Source: an uncultured Desulfobacca sp.
Lineage (GTDB): Bacteria; Desulfobacterota; Desulfobaccia; Desulfobaccales; Desulfobaccaceae
Assembly: GCA_937958145.1 (NCBI GenBank)
Contig: CALGOE010000064.1
Location: 1-14,119, forward strand
Length of the DNA stretch: 14,119 nt
Direction of reading: 5' to 3'
Shown here piece after piece: positions 5,301-13,605 of the stretch (position 1 is the stretch's first letter; every line of letters starts with the position of its first letter). The notes beneath the pieces were generated by a model. That model worked only from the letters and a program-made list of their open reading frames with translations. It searched no databases and was not told the DNA's origin. The position numbers and the translations under genes are program-made.

Positions 5301-5858
5301 TCATCGGGCTGATCCCCGGCGGAGCCACCAGATGCCGGGGGCCAGGGCCAGGCGGACCAGCGGCCGCAGCCAGGGGCGGCGGTCCAGGGTGGCGGCCACG
5401 GACGGGCTGAGGCGGTAATACCAGCCCAGGGCCCATTCCCCCCAGGGCCGACCGGCCAGACAGCGGTCCCGGAACTGTTGCAGAATGGCCACCTCGGGGG
5501 CGCAGGGCGATTCATAGGCGGCGGTGGCGATAAAACACCGCTTTGCCTTGGCTGCCGGCGGCGGGCCGGAGGATTGCCGGGGCTGGTCCGCCGGCGGCGG
5601 GGGGGGACTGGGGAGATCGATGGGTTGCACTGCTTGCAGATCGCTCCCCATGGCGTCGTCAGTCCCGTCCTCGCCGTTGGCTGATGGCACCAGATCTTCG
5701 GGGGCGGCCCCCTGCCCTGATGCGACCTCCGCCCCCTGATCCGGGCTGGCCTGGCCGGTCTGGAGGCCGCCGGTTTCTTGGGCGAGCCTTAGATAGTGCT
5801 CATAATACCGGCGGCTGAGCTCAGCCTTGACCGTTTCCTTCTCTTGGGGATCGGTCAA
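5301..5858 (-). CDS. CFI-box-CTERM domain protein, function unknown
   Basis: From the TTG at 5858 the product has 185 residues. The C-terminal part (about residue 107 onward) has the CFI-box signature RCFIATAAYESPCAPEV, then FRDRCL, the YYRLSP block and a WLRPLVRLAL end, matching a domain found at the C-terminus of many otherwise unrelated proteins whose role is not established. A low-complexity linker with a five-proline run (about 84-90) and many Asp/Gln/Ala residues joins it to an N-terminal helix. The start is odd. The frame stays open to 6032 and upstream codons read like protein (DTKYSRYSTEQLEVILTHL), a pattern common at true N-termini, but no ATG, GTG or TTG occurs there. An ATC at 5913-5915 lies 10 bases after AAAGGA and could be a rare start, a mutated ATG, or a base-call error. 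It is the last gene of the glmM cluster. Confidence 0.75.
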   Translation of the reverse strand: MTDPQEKETVKAELSRRYYEHYLRLAQETGGLQTGQASPDQGAEVASGQGAAPEDLVPSANGEDGTDDAMGSDLQAVQPIDLPSPPPPPADQPRQSSGPPPAAKAKRCFIATAAYESPCAPEVAILQQFRDRCLAGRPWGEWALGWYYRLSPSVAATLDRRPWLRPLVRLALAPGIWWLRRGSAR

Positions 5859-6000
5859 GTGGGTCAGGATTACTTCCAGTTGTTCGGTGGAATAGCGGCT
5901 GTATTTCGTGTCGATGGGTCTGGTGTCCTTTAGATATCGTTCTCTCTCAGGGCTCTTCCGGCCTCTTGAGATCGTCGGGCCGGCTTGCGGAGGCCGGGCC

Positions 6001-7011
6001 TTAACCGATCTGGGTGGTGCCGGCGGCTTGGGTCAAGCCCATGAGTTTGTGCACCCGGTGCGGCGGCAGGGAGATCAACTCCAGTTCGTCCAGAGGCAGG
6101 GCGACGCTTTCAATGGTCTCCAGACTCTGGCGGACCGCTTCGGCCACCATCATGATACCGAAAATTTTCATGATTTCGTAAAAATCCAACTGGTTTTGGG
6201 CATTGTCCCGGATCAGTTGCAAGGTTGGAATCTTCTCTTTGAGGGAACCGACCTTGTTTTGCACATCTTCAATTCCCCCCAGATACTTATCCCATTCACT
6301 CCGAAAGCTTTCCAGGGCCTGTTCCCGATCCTGGAGGTTGGCCAGGATCCGTTCTTTCACCTTGGGCTCGATTGCCGGCGAGTCGGCATCAAGTTTTAAT
6401 TTCTGCAGGGTCTGCATGGCGCTGTTGATCTTTTCCATTTCTTTTTGGGACAGAGACACGATTTCGTCAACCCCGTCCAGCTTGAAGTCTTCCAAGAAAT
6501 TGATCATATAATTGGCCAGCTCATAGATCAGCAGGATATTGCCCAACACCAGCAGCCGGCTGCGGCTGACATCGCCCTGGTCCAAGCATTGGTCCAGTTC
6601 GTTAATAATGAAGCGGTTGCAGCGGGAAAAATTTTCCACCGTGAACTTGATCTTCTGAATAGATTTATTGATGTCCCGGACCGAGCTGACCAGAGAACTG
6701 ACCCGCAGCCGGTCGTAGGCGTTGAGTTCATAACGCTGGAGGTAGTCATCATAGGAGGTTACCCGGTGCTTTTCCACCCGTTCCGCAACTTCATTGATGA
6801 TGGCATCCAGACGCAGTTTGAGATCGGCCAGGGCTGCCAACTCCTCCTGGGTCAATCTGGGATTGTCGATGAGGCGGGGACTCATGATATCCCGGTTGCT
6901 TAGGGCATATTTTTCCTGGATATCCTTGATTTTGCGGGTATACTCCTGGAGATAGGTCAGGATCGCCTGATACCCGGCATTTTTTTCCAATTCGATTAAT
7001 TCACCACCCAT
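6001..7011 (-). CDS. Conserved-looking coiled-coil protein, unrecognised
   Basis: The 336-residue protein starts at the ATG at 7011, with AGGAG 8 bases upstream; a TTG-initiated form to 7122 would add 37 disordered-looking residues and lacks such a site. I do not recognise the family. It is almost wholly helical and charged, with heptad-like stretches (for example IKDIQEKYALSNRD, LKLRLDAIINEVAERVEKH, INSAMQTLQKLKLD, DREQALESFRSEWDK). There is no signal peptide and no clear membrane helix, though FGIMMVAEAV near the C-terminus is hydrophobic. Two cysteines occur at CNRF and DQCL. It sits 146 bases behind coaX and in front of the CFI-box gene on the same strand, so co-transcription is likely. 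A scaffold or filament-like role would be a guess. Confidence 0.8.
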   Translation of the reverse strand: MGGELIELEKNAGYQAILTYLQEYTRKIKDIQEKYALSNRDIMSPRLIDNPRLTQEELAALADLKLRLDAIINEVAERVEKHRVTSYDDYLQRYELNAYDRLRVSSLVSSVRDINKSIQKIKFTVENFSRCNRFIINELDQCLDQGDVSRSRLLVLGNILLIYELANYMINFLEDFKLDGVDEIVSLSQKEMEKINSAMQTLQKLKLDADSPAIEPKVKERILANLQDREQALESFRSEWDKYLGGIEDVQNKVGSLKEKIPTLQLIRDNAQNQLDFYEIMKIFGIMMVAEAVRQSLETIESVALPLDELELISLPPHRVHKLMGLTQAAGTTQIG

Positions 7012-7157
7012 GTTTATGCTCCTGGTTAAAATGGCGCCGGCCGGCCGGGAAGTGGGTGCAGGGTTGGCCACCGGCTCCGGTGTGCGGGAGAAAATATTTT
7101 CGTTCGGCGGTGTGTTGGGCAAACCGCCGGGGAAAGAGCTTTGGCGAGGCTGCCGGC

Positions 7158-7946
7158 TTAGGCCCGTTCTTCTTTTTTGGGCCGATTGCGGTAGTAGATG
7201 ATACGCAAGCCCTCCAGCGTCAGGTAATCGTTGACATAGTCAATGGTCTGGGTTTCGGAGGCGATGAGGCAGGCCAGACCGCCGGTGGCGATAACCTTCA
7301 TGGGCTCTTTCAGGGTTTCTTTGATCCGGCGGACGATGCCGTCGACCAGACCGGCGTAGCCGTAAATGATGCCGGCGTTCATACTGCTGATGGTGTCTTT
7401 GGCGATGATACTCCTGGGTTTGCTGAAGATCTCGACCCGCGGCAGCTTGGAGGCCCGTTGAAAAAGGGCTTCGCAGGAGATCATGACGCCGGGGGCGATG
7501 ACGCCGCCCAGATACTCCCCCAGGCCGGAGACGACGTCAAAGGTGGTGGCGGTGCCGAAATCCACCACAATAACCGGGCCTTTGACCTGTTCAAAAGCGG
7601 CCACCGAATTGACGATGCGGTCGGCGCCCACCTCTTTGGGGTTGTCGTAATAGATGGGCATGCCGGTTTTGATGCCCGGGCCCACCATGAGGGGCTTGAC
7701 CTGCAGGTAGCGGCGGCTGAATTTGTCCAGGGTGTTGATCATGGGCGGCACCACGCAGGAGATGACCAGATCGGTCCCGGGTTCCAGGGTCAGGTTCTGG
7801 GATTGGAAGAGATTGCGCAGCAGGATGCCGTATTCATCAGCCGTGGTCTCTTTTTCGGTGCGGATGCGCCAATCACTGATGAGCTTGTGGTCATCGTAGA
7901 CGCCGATGACGGTATTGGTGTTGCCCACATCCATGACAATAAGCAC
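7158..7946 (-). CDS. coaX: Type III pantothenate kinase
   Basis: CoaX phosphorylates pantothenate with ATP, the first step of coenzyme A synthesis, in the cytoplasm. The 262-residue product has the ASKHA-fold phosphate-1 motif DVGNTNTVIGVYD at the N-terminus (from Asp6), the GADR motif (107-110, with the catalytic Asp109) and the phosphate-2 motif DFGTATTFD (from Asp129). ATGG (VIATGGLA) near the C-terminus binds adenosine. Type III enzymes typically need a monovalent cation and resist CoA feedback. I chose the GTG at 7946: GAGGTG lies 6 bases upstream and the resulting MLIVMDVGNT fits the family. The ATG at 7952 and GTG at 7955 are only 2-3 codons longer but overlap that ribosome binding site. 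It lies 63 bases behind glmM, probably in the same transcript. Confidence 0.96.
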   Translation of the reverse strand: MLIVMDVGNTNTVIGVYDDHKLISDWRIRTEKETTADEYGILLRNLFQSQNLTLEPGTDLVISCVVPPMINTLDKFSRRYLQVKPLMVGPGIKTGMPIYYDNPKEVGADRIVNSVAAFEQVKGPVIVVDFGTATTFDVVSGLGEYLGGVIAPGVMISCEALFQRASKLPRVEIFSKPRSIIAKDTISSMNAGIIYGYAGLVDGIVRRIKETLKEPMKVIATGGLACLIASETQTIDYVNDYLTLEGLRIIYYRNRPKKEERA

Positions 7947-8009
7947 TGGCATCACCTCGGGAACAAGGAAAGTAGGCTGGGTTGTGCCGATGTCGGCCGC
8001 AGGGTCATT

Positions 8010-9368
8010 TCAGGCGGCCTGACCTAAATGATCGTGAATAATGGCTGCGATTTCCTGGGCAATGGTTTCCACTTCCAAGTGATCCTCACCCTCACACATG
8101 ACCCGCAGCTTTGGCTCGGTGCCGGAATACCGGATGAGCAGGCGCCCCCGTTGGCCCAGCTTTTTCTCTGCCGTCCGGATGGCGTGGCAGACGGGCGGGA
8201 TTGACGATAGATCTTTTTTCTCCCGCACCTTTACATTAATAAGGGTCTGGGGGTAGGTTTCCATGACCTGGGCCAGCTCCTGCAGGGTTTTGCCGGTGCG
8301 CTGCATGATGGCCAAAACCTGCAGGGCGCTGAGGGTGCCGTCGCCGGTGGTGCTGTGATCCAGGAAAATAATATGCCCGGATTGCTCACCGCCCAGATTA
8401 TAGCCTCCTTCCAGCATCCGTTCAATGACATAGCGGTCGCCCACCTGCGTCCGCAGTAGGCGGCCGCCCAATCGTTTCATGGCCACTTCCAGACCCATAT
8501 TACTCATGACCGTGCCTACCAGGGTCTTTTTCCGTAAGGAATTGGTTTGTATCAGGTGTTGGGCACAGATGGCCATGGTGTGGTCGCCGTCCACCAGGTT
8601 GCCCTGATGATCCACCAGGATGACCCGGTCGCCATCGCCGTCCAGGGCGATACCCAGATCCGCATTGTGGCGCCGCACCAGACTTTGGAGGGTGGCAGGG
8701 TAGGTGGAGCCGCATTGGCGATTGATATTGCGGCCGTTGGGCCGGACGCCGAAGGGGATGACCTCGGCGCCCAGCTCGGCCAGGACGGCCGGAGCAATTT
8801 TGTAGGTGGCGCCATGGGCGCAGTCCAGAGCAATCTTCAAGCCGTCAAGACGGAGATCCCGGGGGAAGGTACTTTTCAGGTAGGAGATATACCGGCCGGC
8901 AGCATCATCGAGGCGAAAGGCCTGGCCCACGTCCGTGGGCGAACAGGCGATCTTTTCGAAATCTTCCTGGAAGATGATCTTCTCGATGCGCTCCTCTACT
9001 TCATCGGGGAGTTTCAGGCCGATACCCGAGAAGATTTTGATGCCGTTGTCCTGGTAGGGATTGTGGGAAGCCGAGATGACCACGCCGGCATCGGCCCGCA
9101 TGGAGGAGGTAATAAAGGCGATGCCCGGAGTCGGCAGGGGCCCGACCAGCAAGACATCCACCCCCATGGAGCAGATGCCGGAAACAATGGCGTATTCCAA
9201 CATATAGCCGGAGAGGCGGGTATCTTTGCCCACCACCACCCGCCCCCCCTGGTGGTCGGTTTTAATCACATGGCCGATGGTTTGCCCCAGTTTCAGGGCC
9301 ATGTCGGCGGTCATGGGGTAGACATTGGCCACCCCGCGCACGCCATCGGTGCCGAACAACTTTCTCAT
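8010..9368 (-). CDS. glmM: Phosphoglucosamine mutase
   Basis: GlmM converts glucosamine-6-phosphate to glucosamine-1-phosphate, which feeds UDP-GlcNAc synthesis for peptidoglycan and lipopolysaccharide. The 452-residue length is typical. Motifs in order: N-terminal KLFGTDGVRG; the phosphoserine loop ISASHNP with catalytic Ser101, which must be phosphorylated for activity; the Mg-binding DGDGDR (243-248); the sugar-specificity loop GGEQSGH; and the C-terminal phosphate-binding RYSGTEPKLRVM. The start at 9368 has GAGGAG 5 bases upstream and gives the standard MRKLFGTDG N-terminus; the frame is open another 24 codons without support. It is the first gene of the leftward cluster glmM-coaX-coiled coil-CFI box. 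Confidence 0.98.
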   Translation of the reverse strand: MRKLFGTDGVRGVANVYPMTADMALKLGQTIGHVIKTDHQGGRVVVGKDTRLSGYMLEYAIVSGICSMGVDVLLVGPLPTPGIAFITSSMRADAGVVISASHNPYQDNGIKIFSGIGLKLPDEVEERIEKIIFQEDFEKIACSPTDVGQAFRLDDAAGRYISYLKSTFPRDLRLDGLKIALDCAHGATYKIAPAVLAELGAEVIPFGVRPNGRNINRQCGSTYPATLQSLVRRHNADLGIALDGDGDRVILVDHQGNLVDGDHTMAICAQHLIQTNSLRKKTLVGTVMSNMGLEVAMKRLGGRLLRTQVGDRYVIERMLEGGYNLGGEQSGHIIFLDHSTTGDGTLSALQVLAIMQRTGKTLQELAQVMETYPQTLINVKVREKKDLSSIPPVCHAIRTAEKKLGQRGRLLIRYSGTEPKLRVMCEGEDHLEVETIAQEIAAIIHDHLGQAA

Positions 9369-9761
9369 AAAACTCCTCGCGCCTCTGGGACGAAATGTCG
9401 ATGCCAGCCCGGAGCGGCAGTGCCGGGGAGCTGGTCTCATCTTGTCTGTGGGCAGAAGTCATGGTAAATTGGGAAGAACCGCGGCCGGGACCGGCATTGC
9501 GGCTGACCCGGCGATGCAATTATTTCTTCTAGGAGCGTTATATATCAGAAAAAAAACCTGTTTTCCAGAAGTTTTCATACCTGTCCCCTGCTGACGGCAG
9601 TGCAGACCGGCGGTAGGGGGACGAGCATGAGCAGGTAGTTGCACAAGTTCCTGCAGGGAAGGGGGCCGGGGGGAGGCCGCCTGCGCCCGCTCCTGAGACC
9701 CTTCCCCCAACCCCAGCTGGCGGCCCTGGACCTGAGCGGTGGCGCCAGAGGATGGCACGAT
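9369..9761. other. Intergenic region between divergent glmM and the small membrane protein gene
   Basis: I see no convincing gene in these 393 bases; frames crossing it have no ribosome binding site and odd composition. An AT-rich patch may hold the glmM promoter on the minus strand: TGGAAA (9562-9567), 17 bases, TATATA (9539-9544), both four-of-six matches. That would give glmM a leader of about 165 bases. An 8-bp inverted repeat GGGAAGGG/CCCTTCCC (9657-9664 and 9699-9706) encloses GC-rich sequence; it has no T tract, so it is not a standard terminator. Confidence 0.4.
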
Positions 9762-9962
9762 ATGGAAAAAGAGTATGAAATGGGCATAGGGGCAATCATT
9801 GCCCTGATCGGCATGATTGTCTTATTGGTGGCCAATTTTAATCGCCGGGCGGCCCGCCGGCGGCCACGGGTAACCCCCATCCAGGGTTTTTTCTCCCGTT
9901 GGGGTCCCATCGCGGCCTTTGGTTTGATTGCGGTGGGTCTCCTGCTCCTGCTCAGGAAGTAG
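9762..9962 (+). CDS. Small two-helix membrane protein, function unknown
   Basis: The 66-residue product has two predicted membrane helices, about residues 8-25 (IGAIIALIGMIVLLVANF) and 47-64 (WGPIAAFGLIAVGLLLLL). A strongly basic loop (NRRAARRRPR) joins them, so the loop should face the cytoplasm with both termini outside. I chose the ATG at 9762, with AGAGGA 10 bases upstream; an ATG at 9780 is also possible. A longer frame from 9639 adds low-complexity Gly/Arg/Pro sequence and is unlikely. The DUF72 gene begins 22 bases later on the same strand, suggesting a shared transcript. The hydrophobic pattern supports a real protein; no family was recognised. Confidence 0.6.
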   Translation: MEKEYEMGIGAIIALIGMIVLLVANFNRRAARRRPRVTPIQGFFSRWGPIAAFGLIAVGLLLLLRK

Positions 9963-9984
9963 GCACACCTCTTACGGGGCAGCA

Positions 9985-10734
9985 ATGATCAGGGTTGGCA
10001 CCTCGGGCTGGCACTACGAACACTGGCGGGGAGCCTTTTATCCGCCGGACCTTCCCACCAGGAGTTTCCTCCGCCATTATCAACAATATTTCCAGGCCGT
10101 GGAGATCAACAACTCCTTCTATCGCCTGCCCACGGTCCAGAGCCTGGCAGCCTGGCGGGAGGCCGCGCCCCCGGGTTTTCTCTTTGCGGTCAAGGCCAGC
10201 CGGGTCATTACCCACCTGAAGAAACTCAAGGAGGTGGATCAAGCCTTGACCACCTTTCTGGACCGGGTCAGCCTCTTGGGACCCACCCTGGGGCCGATCC
10301 TTTTCCAGTTGCCGCCCCGTTGGCGTTTTCGGGCCGAGCGGCTGGCAGCCTTTTTGGCCGCGCTGCCCAGGACCTATCGCTATGCTCTGGAGCTGCGGGA
10401 CCCCAGTTGGCTGGTGCCTGCGGCCTATAACCTGCTGAGACAGTATGGGGCCGCCTTTTGTATCTATGAGCTCGCCGGTTTCCAGTCGCCTCTGGAGATA
10501 ACCGCGGATTTTGTCTATGTCCGCCTACATGGACCCGGCGGCGCCTACCAGGGCAACTACAGCCCGGCGGTCCTCCAGACCTGGACCCGGCGCCTGCAGG
10601 CCTGGGAAGCCATGGGCCTGGACGCCTTCTGCTTCTTTGACAATGATGAGGCCGGCTACGCGGCCCACAATGCCCTGACGGTGCTCCAGCTCCTGCAGGC
10701 CGGCCGGGCGCAGACCCCGGGGCCGGCCGCCTGA
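9985..10734 (+). CDS. DUF72 family protein (TIM-barrel fold)
   Basis: The 249-residue protein begins MIRVGTSGWHYEHWRGAFYP and continues with YFQAVEINNSFYRLPT, FAVKASRVITH, ILFQLPP, YALELRDPSW, VYVRLHGP and CFFDNDEAGYAAHNA, the ordered signatures of the DUF72 (YecE-like) family. Members are about this length and adopt a TIM-barrel fold; their reaction is not established, although the conserved acidic and aromatic residues suggest a sugar- or nucleotide-type ligand. The ATG at 9985 gives the family N-terminus; its ribosome binding site (GGGG at -10) is weak, so coupling to the gene just upstream may help translation. It converges with the small membrane protein gene at 10775-11014. Confidence 0.95.
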   Translation: MIRVGTSGWHYEHWRGAFYPPDLPTRSFLRHYQQYFQAVEINNSFYRLPTVQSLAAWREAAPPGFLFAVKASRVITHLKKLKEVDQALTTFLDRVSLLGPTLGPILFQLPPRWRFRAERLAAFLAALPRTYRYALELRDPSWLVPAAYNLLRQYGAAFCIYELAGFQSPLEITADFVYVRLHGPGGAYQGNYSPAVLQTWTRRLQAWEAMGLDAFCFFDNDEAGYAAHNALTVLQLLQAGRAQTPGPAA

Positions 10735-10774
10735 AGTCGGCGGGAAGGTGGCGCTATCCGTATCGTGGCGGTGT

Positions 10775-11014
10775 TTAAAACGGCGGCAGGCCACCCAGGG
10801 CCTGATTGATTCTCTCGGCCTGGCGGTAGGCGCCGAAGGCGGAAATGAAATGGATCACAGGGGTGGTCAGATAGCCGATAAAGATGAAGATGAGCAGCCA
10901 ACTGAGGCCGGCCAGGGCAAACCACAACAGGGCGCTGAGGAAACGGCCGTTGTAGATCTGGCCGACGCCGGGAAAAAAGAGGCTCAGGACCGCAGCCAAA
11001 CCGGGACTTTTCAT
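10775..11014 (-). CDS. Small TM2-like membrane protein
   Basis: The 79-residue product starts at the ATG at 11014, with AGGGG 6 bases upstream. MKSPGLAAVLSLFFPGVGQIYNG is typical of small TM2/DUF5683-like proteins (PGLGQ-YNG pattern followed by hydrophobic helices). Two or three membrane helices are likely: about residues 5-18, 26-48 (LSALLWFALAGLSWLLIFIFIGYL) and a shorter one near VIHFISAFGAY. No function is known for the family. It follows ccsA by 109 bases on the same strand and could be the last gene of the resB-ccsA transcript. The longer open frame from 11098 has no ribosome binding site. Confidence 0.75.
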   Translation of the reverse strand: MKSPGLAAVLSLFFPGVGQIYNGRFLSALLWFALAGLSWLLIFIFIGYLTTPVIHFISAFGAYRQAERINQALGGLPPF

Positions 11015-11123
11015 GATTTCCCCTTTCTGGCCAAGGGGGAAGTAAGCGGCCGCCGGCCTGCCTGACGTTCTCTGGCCGGAAAATGCCGCCGCGCGCATGG
11101 CCCCATCTTGATTATCATGCTTA

Positions 11124-11966
11124 TCAGGTCAAATAAGCGTGCAGCCCTGGCAGCAGGAAGCTGACGCCGAAATAGGTGAAGAGCACTGCGGCAAACCCCA
11201 CCACCGCCAGGATGGCGATGCGCCTGCCCTGCCAGCCCCGGGCGAAGCGGGCGTGGAGGAGGCCGGCGTAGACCAGCCAGGTGATCAGGGACCAGGTTTC
11301 TTTGGGGTCCCAGCTCCAGTAGCGTCCCCAGGCTGATTCGGCCCAGACGGCGCCGGTGATGATGCCCAGGGTGAGGAGGAAGAGGCCGATGAGGATGGCC
11401 CGATAGATCAGGTCGTCCAAGTCCTGGGCCGTGATCGCGAGGTGGGCCTGGCGGTCCCGTTTCTTTCCCGCCCCGGTGGGCCGGGAGACAAAGAAATAGA
11501 GCAGCGCTGCGCCAAAGCCCAAGGCAAAAGCAGCATAGGCCAGGAAGCAGGTGACGACATGGATGATGAGCCAGTTGCTCTTCAGGGCCGGCATCAGGGG
11601 CATGATATCGCTGGCGTGGCCGCCAAAGGAGGCATAGGCCAGGATGAGGCAGGCCAGGATGGCGGCAAAGCTGCCCAGATAGTCCCGCATCTGGCGCCAA
11701 AACCCCAGATAAGCAACGCAGATCACGGCCCAGGAAAAGAAGAGCAGGGATTCATAGAAGTTGCTCAGGGGAGCGTGGCCGATGCTGAGTTGATGGGATT
11801 CAAACCAGCGCCAGATGAGGCTGAGGGTGTGCAGACCCCAGCCCGTCAATACCGGCCAGCGGGCCAGGGTGTTCAGTTGGCGCTGCTGGAAGACTGCGGC
11901 CACCAGATACATGAGGCTGCCGATGAAATAGAGCAGGAGGACCCAGCCGAGAAGTTTTTCACTCAT
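11124..11966 (-). CDS. ccsA: Cytochrome c biogenesis protein CcsA (haem handling/ligation subunit)
   Basis: The 280-residue polytopic membrane protein has about eight helices and no signal peptide cleavage site. The haem-handling WWD-type domain is visible as WGRYWSWDPKETW (213-225), with flanking conserved histidines in HAPLSNFYES (His64) and WLIIHVVTC (His136). With ResB it forms the system II (Ccs) cytochrome c synthase, which carries haem across the membrane and attaches it to CXXCH apocytochromes. Its ATG overlaps the resB stop by 4 bases (ATGA), indicating translational coupling and stoichiometric production. Such proteins are named CcsA or CcsB in different schemes. The partner thiol-reducing genes (CcdA, ResA/CcsX) are not in the window. 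Confidence 0.95.
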   Translation of the reverse strand: MSEKLLGWVLLLYFIGSLMYLVAAVFQQRQLNTLARWPVLTGWGLHTLSLIWRWFESHQLSIGHAPLSNFYESLLFFSWAVICVAYLGFWRQMRDYLGSFAAILACLILAYASFGGHASDIMPLMPALKSNWLIIHVVTCFLAYAAFALGFGAALLYFFVSRPTGAGKKRDRQAHLAITAQDLDDLIYRAILIGLFLLTLGIITGAVWAESAWGRYWSWDPKETWSLITWLVYAGLLHARFARGWQGRRIAILAVVGFAAVLFTYFGVSFLLPGLHAYLT

Positions 11967-13285
11967 ATGTTTTCCTCAAAGGCGGCCTGGAGCTTCTCCA
12001 GACGCCGTTGCAGAGCGACCCTATGGCGATCCCCGACCCCGGCCACGGTGAGGCGATATCTGTCTTTGCCCAAAGGCGCAACGGCGATGGCCCACCGTTG
12101 CCGGGGGACGAACAGGGCCAGCCAGAAGCCGGGCAGCATCAGGAGAAACCCGAGATAGACCCACCAGACGCCGGGATCATACTTGACCAGCAGGCCGGAG
12201 CTGTAGGTTAACTGCAACTCCTTGAGGTGGAACGTGTGTGGGCCGGGCTGCGGCGGCTGCCCCCGGCTGGTGTCGGCCAGGACCCAAAACAGGAGCGGAT
12301 GGCCGCCCCCGGCCGGCCGGTAGGCCAACTGCACGGCGGGGCCATAACCCATAATATTGCTCTCCACTTTCCAGACCATGATCATGCCCTGATCATCGGG
12401 CAACTGCAGCCGCTGCCGCAACGGCGCCGAGACGGTTATTGATTTCTCATTGTGGGTTACTTCCAAAACCACCGGACCCTTGGGCATAGTCTGATAGGTG
12501 GACTGGTAAAAAGTGAGGTTGCCGAAGGTCACCGGATCATTGACCCGCAGGACGGCCTGTTTGACGGGTTGCCCGCCCTTAAGGAAAGTAAGGTCCGAGC
12601 GGAACTCCTGGGGCGTGCCATTGGGATAAAAGCTGACCTGAAATCTGTCCAATCTGAGGGTGAAGTCCAGCTTTTTTTCTCCGGGCGGGTTGGTCAAGGG
12701 GAGGATATCCGTAACTTCCCCGGTCAACAGGTTGATCTGGCCCTGAAAACCCCCCAGATTGCCAATAATGGCGCCGATGATGACAATGATGATGCTCAGG
12801 TGAATAAGGTATGGCCCTAACCGGCCCCAGCGGCCCCGGCGGATAAGGTACCAGGTCGTGTCCCGGTCCTCCACTACGGTGGGCCGGCCCAGGAGGCGGG
12901 GCAGGGCCTCGGGCAGGAACTGGTAAGGCGACCGCTCCCGGTGGTTCCAGGTCAGCTGCAGCCGCGGGGGCAGGGCCTTGTAGGCCTCCAGACCCGGATG
13001 GCTGGTGATCTGACGCCAGACCTCTGGCAGCCGCTTTAAGGAGCAGGCGATCAGATTGAGAAGGAGCAGGGCAATAAAACTGAGAAAGATGGGGCTGCGA
13101 TAGATATCGTCCAGACCCAGCCGCAGGATGAGGCCGGTACCAACGGTGCCGAAGCGCTCCTGATAGAATTCCGGCGCCTGCTGTTGGGGCAGGATGGTGC
13201 CCAGGATGGAGCCCAGGCCGACCAGAAGCAGGGAAAGGAGGGCCAGGCGGACGGAGGTAAGTCCTTGCCAAAGAGATGACCACAT
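11963..13285 (-). CDS. resB: Cytochrome c biogenesis protein ResB
   Basis: The 440-residue membrane protein matches ResB/Ccs1. N-terminal LTSVRLALLSLLLVGLGSIL forms the first helix, SPIFLSFIALLLLNLIACSL a second (about 64-83) and YLIHLSIIIVIIGAIIGNLG a third (about 164-183). A large extracytoplasmic beta-rich domain follows (about 185-370), containing the ResB-typical VNDPVTFGNLTFYQSTY. A last helix lies near 373-393 (VYLGFLLMLPGFWLALFVP), followed by a basic cytoplasmic tail. ResB is the chaperone-like partner of CcsA in system II cytochrome c assembly. The start at 13285 has AGGA only 4 bases upstream. A TATACT hexamer (13293-13298) sits just before it, so a transcript starting there would be almost leaderless; a farther promoter is also possible. 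Confidence 0.95.
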   Translation of the reverse strand: MWSSLWQGLTSVRLALLSLLLVGLGSILGTILPQQQAPEFYQERFGTVGTGLILRLGLDDIYRSPIFLSFIALLLLNLIACSLKRLPEVWRQITSHPGLEAYKALPPRLQLTWNHRERSPYQFLPEALPRLLGRPTVVEDRDTTWYLIRRGRWGRLGPYLIHLSIIIVIIGAIIGNLGGFQGQINLLTGEVTDILPLTNPPGEKKLDFTLRLDRFQVSFYPNGTPQEFRSDLTFLKGGQPVKQAVLRVNDPVTFGNLTFYQSTYQTMPKGPVVLEVTHNEKSITVSAPLRQRLQLPDDQGMIMVWKVESNIMGYGPAVQLAYRPAGGGHPLLFWVLADTSRGQPPQPGPHTFHLKELQLTYSSGLLVKYDPGVWWVYLGFLLMLPGFWLALFVPRQRWAIAVAPLGKDRYRLTVAGVGDRHRVALQRRLEKLQAAFEENI

Positions 13286-13605
13286 AATCCTAAGTATACC
13301 TTATGATTTTTGGGAAGGGGCGCTTTTTGCCAAATTTTTCCCAAGATGGGGTGAAAAGTGCGACTGCCGTTTTGGACCCGGCCAAAACAGGCCCTGGTGC
13401 CGGCACCCTGGCGACCTGGGGCTGCGGTTAAAGAGCACATCAGCGCTGCCTTTGCGGCCTGGCCAGGAACCGCAACCGGCGGCAGCGGGAGGTGTATGAT
13501 GGCCATGGTTCTGGACCACGGCATCATGACGGCAGGCTCCGTCCAGAAGGAGAGAAAGGGGAGCAAAGCCGGGATTGGCAGAAGAGGTCGTAAATGTTAT
13601 GGAAT
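13286..13605. other. Intergenic region between the GcvH-like gene and resB
   Basis: No convincing gene is seen in 320 bases. There are two inverted repeats: GTTTTGG/CCAAAAC (13369-13375 and 13382-13388, 6-base loop) and TTGGGAA/TTCCCAA (13310-13316 and 13338-13344). Neither is followed by a T tract on either strand, so they are not obvious terminators; they could be operator-like sites upstream of resB or chance. Open frames on both strands here continue into the shadows of the flanking genes. Confidence 0.35.

Noticed and set aside
7056..9467. Long plus-strand frames (323 and 306 codons) opposite coaX and glmM
   Set aside because: They are GC-rich antisense shadows, rich in Gly/Asp/His/Gln, opposite genes identified with full active-site motifs.
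13051..13566. 171-codon minus-strand frame spanning the resB upstream gap
   Set aside because: It runs into resB in another frame, has no ribosome binding site, and its C-terminal half is clearly a frame shadow; not supported as a gene.
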